Assembly (NCBI GenBank): GCA_027563935.2
Contig: JANVAS020000231.1
Coordinates: 17,564,001-17,628,000 of the forward strand
Direction: 5' to 3'
Length of the DNA: 64,000 nucleotides
Source: Costus lasius
Taxonomy: Eukaryota > Streptophyta > Magnoliopsida > Zingiberales > Costaceae
In this document: positions 56,597 through 64,000 of the stretch, one piece after another
Numbering within the stretch: position 1 is the stretch's first letter
Layout: each line of letters opens with the position of its first letter
Notes under the pieces: model-generated
Databases searched by the model: none
Told to the model about the DNA's origin: nothing
What the model saw: the letters and a program-made list of their open reading frames with translations, nothing else
Position numbers and translations under genes: made by a program

Positions 56597-58269
56597 TGTT
56601 GGGGTATGCCCTTAAGCCTAATGTTTGAGGCCTTGGGATTGTAACAGTATCATGTAATAAACGTTTATGTTTATAAAGGCATGGTTATTATTCAGTTAGC
56701 TACATTGTCTGCTGCAATATATGTTCTTCTGAATAATGTCTCAAAGCTGTTCAGCTGGGCTGACATGCAGTTAAGTCCTTAGTCGATGTATCTTGGTGAA
56801 CATGAGACAGCCTTGATATGGTTAAGACTAATATGTGTTCTAGTCTTATAGGATGCTTCGAGCATGGAATAAGATGTAGACTCATGGGTACATTGGATGT
56901 GCTGGACAGACCCTACTAGGATATTCAATTGTTTGTCACAATGTGAATAATCCTTGTATATGACAAGTGGCACATTTCCTCTGACTTGAGATCACTTGTG
57001 TTTTCTAAATGATGATTGTCATTGTTTTGAGGTAGTTCAATATCATTTGAAACATAATGATTATAGACTATCTTGGATAATGAGCTTGAGTCAGGTTAGG
57101 GCACTAGTGATAGACATAGGATTGCCGTCTCCTTGTTTAAGGAGTGTGATGTTCTAAAGGGGCCCCCTGGATGAGATGATTGAGAAAGTGTATGGCCGTA
57201 CCCAGATGACAGTGTTCATCTGATCTAATCATGCTCATCATATTGGAGCTACAAGCTTGACACGCTTGTCCAATAAGAACATCCAGTGGCAAAGGAAGTA
57301 TGCATGCCTAGTGAAGTTGATTCACACTTGTGCTGTTTTTGGGTGTAGTCTTGGAAGACTCATTTCTTTTATATCGGGAGACAGTGATGTGTTGCTAGAT
57401 ACCCCTCACTGATCGTGATAACATGAGTTATCGTTACCGACATTTAAAGGAAACCCTCAGGGTCGCACAATTTGATGATATGGCTTACTTAAGTCAGATC
57501 GTGTGGACTGAATTGTTTAGGTTCAGTTTAAAGGGATTTAGTCTCTGATTGTAAGTGAGATCTAGTCTGATCATGTTTGATTGATTAGGGCTTGAGATCG
57601 GTAAGCTTCGATCGAGAGAATAGATGCTAGATCGGTGAGATCAAGAGCATCAAGAGATGAACGGTCAGATCTGGAGCCTTAGGGTTTATTTGAGATCTGG
57701 ACTTGATTACTTGGCTTGATTGGTTTTAAACCAAACCAAATTGAACCGGCTCATGAAATGAGCGCATGGTTCAAGGTGTGGCGACATGTTCACTTGGCGT
57801 GAACGTTGGAGCGGTGAGTGGTTGCTATTTTTAGTAACCATGATCTCCAATTGGAGTCACTCACGTTCGAATAGAGTGCTCTCTATTCTCGCCTCTCGCT
57901 CTCATTCCTCTCGACTTCCGTGTGTGGCGACGCCTTGAAGGTTGAGGAGGTTTCGGCCAAGAGAACATCATCTCATCTTTTCCTTTCCATTCGGCAAGAC
58001 AACCTTGGAACCTTGCTAGCACAAGGAGCACCAAGGAAGAAGCACATTGTTCATCTTGTGTGCGAGACTTTGGAGAAGAGGCGCTTGCAACTTTTTCTTC
58101 CAAGGCGCCATCTTGAAATGGCTACGGTATGAACCCTTCTCTATTTGCAATCGGGTTATTATGGTTGATCATATCTCATGAAACCGATCTCAAGAAACCC
58201 TCTTCCGCTGCTTAAAATTTTAATATGCGCCATACTTAGGGGTTTCGCCCCCCTTGTGGGGACCTTTCA
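56597..58269 (+). repeat. 3' LTR of J (1673 bp)
   Basis: Same length as the 5' LTR (offset 7415), ends CCTTTCA and is followed by GGTCT. Confidence 0.95.
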
Positions 58270-58274
58270 GGTCT
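58270..58274. repeat. Target-site duplication GGTCT, right copy (element J)
   Basis: Matches 49177-49181; I's pol resumes after it. Confidence 0.95.
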
Positions 58275-59413
58275 TAGGTTCAGGCCAATCTTTGATGGCT
58301 TGGATTTTGGACGGGTCGGCTTGAAGGCCGTGTTCAGACACTATGAATCCTAAGAAGATCACACTATGCGATAAAAAGGAGCATTTCTTGAGATTGATGT
58401 AGAGTTGCTCTTCCTTAAGAAGGTCAAGGGTCTTCCTAAGGTGCTCTAGGTGTTCCTCTTTAGTCTTACTATAGATGAGGATATCATCAAAGTAGACTAC
58501 CAGGAATTTTCCAATGAAAGGCTTTAAGACTTGGGTCATAAGTCTCATGAATGTGGAAGGAGCATTAGTCAAGCCAAAAGGCATGACTAACCATTCATAG
58601 AGACCATCCTTGGTCTTGAAAGTGGTCTTCCATTCATCACCTAGCCTTATCCTGACCTGGTGGTATCCACTTCTTAAGTCAAGCTTACTAAACCACTTAG
58701 AGCCAACTAACATGTCTAGCATGTCATCAAGTCTAGGAATAGGAAACCTATACTTTACTATGATTTTGTTTATGGCTCTGCAGTCTATACACATGCGCCA
58801 ACTGCCATCCTTTTTAGGGGTGAGCAGAGCAGGCACGGCGCAAGGGCTTAGACTTTCTCTGATATGTCCTTTCTCTAATAGGTCATCTACTTGCGTCTTA
58901 AGTTCTTGATGCTCAGTGGGGTTCATCCTATAATGGGGTAGATTGGGAAGGGTTGAACCAGGGACAAGATCTATTGCATGCTGGATGTCCCTAAGAGGTG
59001 GAAGACCTGTGGGTAGTTCTTCAGGAGTAAGCTCACTATACTGTTCTAAGAGGGCTTCTACTTCAGGGGGTGGTTTGTTCTCTTCCTCTTGGTTGACTTC
59101 CTTCAGGACTAAGGTGTATAAAGGTTGATCAGGTCTATAATCCTTAGGTCTCATGAGCTGAAGGGTTGGTTGTATGGTTTTGGTCTCTTCAATTTTTCCT
59201 TTATTGGTTGAGACTTTAAGCTCTCTAGGCATAGATGGTTTAAGTTTGATCTTTTGACCTGAGTGACTAAAGACATAGGTGTTAGTCCGACTGTAGTGGA
59301 CTACATCCATGTCATATAGCCATGGTCTACCTAGGAGGACTTGAGCGACATCCATGGTGATGATGTCACACCAAATTTGTCCATCATAGGTACCAAACTG
59401 TAAAGGCACTAGA
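58275..59413 (-). pseudogene. Gypsy I pol: protease end and reverse transcriptase
   Basis: Uninterrupted frame from 59409 into J. Protease C-terminal part ([20 protein letters not shown]), then a linker, then RT with [47 protein letters not shown] and YFDDILIYS (complement near 58480-58500). The protease N-terminus with the DSG site and all of gag are displaced by K or lie right of the window. Wording of the protease and RT blocks matches CRM-type chromoviruses as I recall them. Confidence 0.9.
59409..59413. repeat. Expected left target duplication of K (CTAGA)
   Basis: Five bases before K's LTR terminus; the matching copy would be right of the window. Confidence 0.45.
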
Positions 59414-62266
59414 TGTCACATCCCGTTATCTTAACCCCAAACAAGCAACACAAATCATGAAAGAAACAGGATGTTTCATATAAGATCGATTCATATGCTA
59501 GGTAAAACCGAGTTCAAGAAAACACGATCTGAAAATTTCCACAAACCCATACATAAATATCCACCAAAACACAAATCTCATAAATCACATAAGGGTACCT
59601 GCCACCACGCAATCCTTGCACTAGACATATGCAAGGCAACAGTTATATCAAATCCGATGGCATAAATACAATTCGATTCGAAATTCAAAGCAAAGCCACA
59701 AAGTCGATTTTATAAACTCATACCAAACACCGAAACCAGGCTGAGCCCCGCGGTGACACAAAAATCAAACTCATTTAACTGCCACAATCTGGCAACACAA
59801 ATTTCACATAGTTCATGTGGTTCACACAAATTCACATAGTTCACATCATTCATATAGTTCGTAGAACTCATATAGTTCGGCCACAACCGGCCTCATATTT
59901 AAGCACAAAAGTTCTTAAATATAATCACAGCAAACTAGCATAATGTCCACGCCAATGCTAACTCAAGAAATGTGCCCCTGCTCTATGCCTGAAAATAGTG
60001 AGGGGTGAGCTACACAGCCCAGTGAGTGGATAGTCTAAATCGACCATCCAAAACATACATTCAAAAATATAGGCAGATTATTTTAAAAATCTTTAACAGA
60101 ACATTATGTCAATATACAACAAGATTAAATACAGAAGTCATATAAACAGCCAGATGTACACACCAACATATAACAAACTCAGGTTCTAAACAAACTCAGG
60201 TTCTAGAGTTATACTCTAAACCAACTAAACACACCAATACTTAGTTAACCTAGTTGTCCAGCATATTCAGTAGTGACCAATATGGTCTAACCCGGCTTTG
60301 GCCTAAGCACTGGGAGCGGCAAAATCTCGTGCAACACATAAACATGGACAGTGAGTAGAATCAAGAGGTGGCCCCCGCCAGGTCACGACGTGGCACTTTG
60401 CTCTAAAACACCCCATAAACACATCGATGGCTTGTGTGTAGATTCAAGAGGTGGCCCCCGCCGGTTCACGACGTGGCACTTTGCTCTACGACACCCCATA
60501 TCACAAAAAGAGAGTGATGACATCAAGAGGTGGCCCCTGTCCGACCAAGACATGGCACTTTGCGTCAAAACCCGTTCTCCCAAAAGGTTCCTACTGGACA
60601 ACAAACACATATTATATCATATTTCATAAAGGTGGACTCCTAAGTGTCAACTAGACTCTAGGATAGTCATCACAATAATCACATCGGGCAGGCTGAACAA
60701 CAACCCCCATCACAATAATCATAACAGGCAGGCTGAACATCAACCTCCTCACATATCATATACAGGGCTGAAATTCAAACCCTTAACATATCACATAAGG
60801 ACTATCCTATGAGTACACGGTTACACTTAGCCATAGTCCTAACCAACACATAACACATAATATTCAAAATTCACATAATCCATCACATGACACATATTGT
60901 TCAAAATTCACATAACCCATACTATTCGAAAATCACATAACATAACACATAATATTTTATATTCGAATATCACATAATATAGTGTAGTCCTTAGATTTCA
61001 TGCTGATTAGTTTAGTCAAACCTTGCTATGTTATCACCCAAATTTCTCAAACAATTAAATAACAGGCTACACACCTAAATTAAATAACATGCTACACACC
61101 TAAATAAACAGTCATGGATTGTAATTAACACACATCCAAAAATCATTACAACACATATAACCCACGGTTTTACAACATGTCATCTATTTAAAATTTAAAC
61201 TCTAGTTAACAAGAATGTCATGCTCAAAATTCACTAATTTAAAACTACCTAAATTCCATAACATCAACATAAAATTATAACATGTAATTGTCTTTATAAT
61301 CCTCATGTAAACATGTAAATTTCGGTTTTTCATAAACAATACCAAATTTCGGTTGTCATGAATAATTTATCATAAATAATATCAAGATTTCGGATTATCA
61401 TGAAAATTATCAAGAATTCGGTTTACATGAAAGAACATCTCAATTTTGGTTTTCATCCCCTAAATTCGGTTTTAACATGGTAGAAATTCCAAGAACTCAA
61501 ATGTATCATGTCACAAACACAACTAAATTCATAGGTCAAACAAGACATTCCACTCACCTTGAACCGTGAACACTAAGGTGAAAAACTCTCCAAAAAATTT
61601 CGTCTAAGGCTTGAAGTTCCACCAAGAATCGCCGCCATTGGAAGGAAACACCTCCAACACCAGAGATTCCGGCCAAGAGAGAAGGAAGATGAAGAAGAAA
61701 GGAATTTTCGCCCCAAGCCTCCAAGAATCGCCCCAAGCCTCCAAGCCGTCGCCCAAGAATTTCCTTCAAGCCAAAAATCGCCAACTCTCCTACCCTAACC
61801 GAAATATCAATTTGAATTTTTGGTTTTTAATTCTTAACCCATTAACCCACTAATTCCAATAGGGTTTAACCCATTTAACTAATGATTTCGAATTTTTAAA
61901 CCCAATATCATTTTATTTCATTGCAACCCAATAATCCAAAGTTTAAGTGAAAATCCAATAAGGTTTAAACTAACATCCAATAAGGATTAACGTCCAATAA
62001 CTCCAATTAATTAACAATTAATTAACTTAAATTAACAAGCAATAAACTCTAATTAATTAACTGAAAATTAGCATCCAATGAGCTAGTTAATTAATTAACA
62101 TTAATATCCAAAAATCTCTAATTTAATTAACTATAATTCATCAACCAAAATCTCTAATTAATTTATCATAAATTAACAATCAATACACAGGAATAATAAC
62201 ACAGTCAATAATTTTATTTAAATCAAAAATAAAGCTTACCAAGACTTAAGATCCTTGGATCTTACA
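59414..62266 (-). repeat. 3' LTR of gypsy K (2853 bp)
   Basis: Plus-strand ends TGTCACATCCCG and GGATCTTACA; on the minus strand TGTAAGATCC to GGGATGTGACA. The right end abuts a polypurine tract, fixing it as the 3' LTR. It is AT-rich and full of short repeats: CACATAGTTCA words near 59808-59880, a three-copy 80-bp repeat, a two-copy repeat near 60670-60760, and AATTAATTAAC words near 61995-62170. No coding region is supported. Confidence 0.9.
60361..60605. repeat. Three-copy ~80-bp tandem repeat inside K's LTR
   Basis: Units start TCAAGAGGTGGCCCC at 60361, 60444 and 60523 and share GACGTGGCACTTTGC or a close variant. Spacing 83 and 79 bp, with the third unit most diverged. Confidence 0.85.
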
Positions 62267-62280
62267 TCCCTCCCTCCTTA
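62267..62280 (-). promoter_or_regulatory. Polypurine tract of K
   Basis: The complement reads TAAGGAGGGAGGGA, directly before the LTR start TGTAAGATCC. Confidence 0.88.
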
Positions 62281-62295
62281 TAAAGCTTTAGTCCT

Positions 62296-64000
62296 CTAAA
62301 GCTCAGCATCCATATCATCAAAGAGATAAGCATAGAATTTCCTCATATCAGCTTCAGTCTCCCAAGTCGCCTCCTCAACCGACTGATCTCCCCAGATAAC
62401 CTTTACCAAAGGTATAGTCTTGTTTCTCAAAACTTTATCCTTTCTATCCACAATCCGGAGAGGTCTTTCCTCAAATGTCAAGTCACTCTGAATCTGAAGA
62501 GGTTCCAACCCCAACACATGAGATGGATCAGGATGATATTTCCTCAAAGCAGAAACATGGAACACATTATGCACATGATCCATAGCAGGAGGTAAAGCTA
62601 ACCGGTAAGCCACTGGACCAATTCTCTCAATAATGTCAAAAGGGCCTACAAACCTAGGGCTCAGCTTGCCCTTTTTGCCAAACCTCATAACACCCTTAGT
62701 AGGTGACACCTTCAAGAACACATGATCCCCTACCATAAACTCCAAGGGACGACGACGGTCATCAGCATAACTCTTCTGTCTGTCCCGAGAAATCTTCAGT
62801 TTATTCTGTATCTCTCTGACCTTATCAGTAGTCTCCTGAACTGCATCAGATCTCAAAATCATTCTGTCACCAGTTTCCTCCCAACACAAGGGAGTCCTAC
62901 ACCTTCTCCCATACAAAGCCTCATATGGAGCCATCTGAATACTTAAGTGGAAACTATTATTATAAGTGAACTCTATCAAAGATAGATCCCGGTTCCACTC
63001 AAAACTCTAATCAACCACATAAGCTCTCAACAGGTCTTCTAGAGTCTGTATAGTACGCTCCGTCTGGCCATCAGACTGAGGATGGTATGCTGTACTAAAA
63101 CTCAACTTAGTACCCAAACCCTCCTGTAAGCTCTTCCAAAACCTGGACAAAAATCGAGAGTGTCTATCAGACACAATATCAACCGGCACTCCATGCAGTC
63201 TGACTATCTCATCAATGTATAATCTAGCCAGCCTCTCCAAAGAATAAGTCATCTTAATCGGGAGAAAATGGGCTGATTTAGTGAGTCTATCAACGATCAC
63301 CCAAATAGCATCATGACCCAATCTGGTTCTGGGCAAACCACATACAAAATCCATACTGATGCATTCCCACTTCCACTCAGGAATAGGAAGGGGCTGCAAC
63401 AAACCACCAGGCTTCTGGTGTTCAGCCTTTACAATCTGACAAGTTAAACATCTAGAGACAAAATCATATACCTCTTTCTTCACGCCCGGCCACCAAAAAC
63501 TCTTCTTGAGGTCCTGATACATCTTAGTCACGCCAGGATGTAGAGAATATTTGGAGTTATGGCTATCCTCCAATATTTCTTTCCTCAAGCTCGGTTCCTC
63601 AGGGACACATACCCTTCCACGAAACCGAAGAATACCATCATCAGACAGGCTAAAATCCTGAACTGCGCCATCAACCAGACTATCCCTGATCTGAACTAAT
63701 TTCGGATCCACAGACTGCTGATCTCTGATCTTCTGCAACAAAGCAGACTGTACTCTGAGAAAAGCCACATAACCCGACTGAACTCTAGGAGAAACGCTGA
63801 TCCTGAGATCACTGAACTCCTGCAGTAACCGCCACTCACTGACTCGTAAAGCAGCTACTGAAGTAACTGGATGTCTGCTCAGTGCATCCGCCACTACATT
63901 GGCCTTTCCAGCCTGATACTGAATGGAGAAGTCATAGTCTTTGATCAACTCCATCCATCTTCTCTGTCTCATGTTCAACTCCTTCTGGGTGAAGATATAC
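62296..64000 (-). pseudogene. Gypsy K pol: RNase H end, integrase, chromodomain (one nonsense codon)
   Basis: One frame with a TAG at 63007-63009. From the right edge: RNase H end ([16 protein letters not shown]), integrase finger ([11 protein letters not shown] ... CLTCQIVK), [27 protein letters not shown] and [15 protein letters not shown]. After the stop it continues with IEFTYNNSFH, APYEALYGRRCRTPL and VGPFDIIERIGPVAYRL. It ends in a chromodomain-like VIWGDQSVEEATWETEADM. This matches the Tekay/Del chromoviruses, as does the long LTR. Only the single stop breaks the visible part. The upstream part runs off the window. Confidence 0.9.

Larger units (their letters stand above)
49182..58269 (+). 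mobile_element. Ty1/copia element J, complete structure, very recent, broken gag-pol
   Basis: 9088 bp with GGTCT target duplications, inserted in gypsy I between the RT and RNase H coding regions and opposite to I. The 1673-bp LTRs differ at only two positions that I found (49769/57184 and 50008/57423). PBS and polypurine tract are intact. Coding sequence has one frameshift and one nonsense codon. Closest to element A. Confidence 0.96.

Noticed and set aside
60361..60605. CRISPR-like array in K's LTR
   Set aside because: Units are long, adjacent and diverged, without spacers, in a plant retrotransposon LTR.

Overview
This window is eukaryotic nuclear DNA from a seed plant and consists almost entirely of nested LTR retrotransposons. 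I assign no host gene, rRNA, tRNA or CRISPR array. The plant assignment rests on full-length Ty1/copia elements (gag-protease-integrase-RT-RNase H order), Ty3/gypsy chromovirus-type elements, initiator-Met tRNA primer sites (TGGTATCAGAGC), 1.6-2.9 kb LTRs and multi-level nesting. I cannot name the species. One copia family (LTRs of about 1.67-1.71 kb starting TGTTGG) dominates. Its LTR size and Gag N-terminus resemble the Angela/BARE lineage (inference).

Left block, 1-24955: a four-level nest. Element D (+, oldest; only the end of pol and the 3' LTR, 21327-24955) was hit in its RT region by C (+, decayed; 14335-21326). C was hit in its leader by B (-; 1-2479 plus 11454-14334). B was hit in its leader by A (+; 2480-11448, target duplication GATCT). 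A carries an uninterrupted 1293-codon gag-pol, but a deletion removed the end of its 5' LTR and its primer-binding site.

Middle block, 24956-47152: a 413-bp island outside any recognised element, with a 95-bp tandem repeat, precedes E (-, a D-like copia; LTR 25369-33003 and decayed pol). E's LTR is split by N (26965-32863, TSD CATTG), a non-autonomous element with only a degenerate protease-like ORF. The gag start of a gypsy element H (-) follows. It is split by a solo copia LTR G (TSD GTTCA), which is itself split by young copia F (34735-43865, TSD GGATA).

Right block, 45535-64000: a single CRM-like LTR (45535-47152) serves both H (PBS side) and I (polypurine/pol side). I's pol is split by young copia J (49182-58269, TSD GGTCT) and its protease region by K, a Tekay/Del-like chromovirus with a 2.85-kb LTR.

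Three observations stand out. First, every LTR of the main copia family that covers the site has a mini-exon ATG-GC(T/A)-NNG followed by a GTATGA/GTGAGA donor. Each leader has a matching branch point and acceptor 21 nt upstream of the gag ATG, in frame. This suggests Gag-Pol starts in the LTR and that a ~1.9-kb intron removes the PBS and leader. Second, A has intact protein but no PBS, whereas F and J have intact LTRs and PBS but broken gag-pol, a possible helper/parasite relation. Third, the leader carries two copies of a palindromic hairpin that differ by a compensatory base-pair change.
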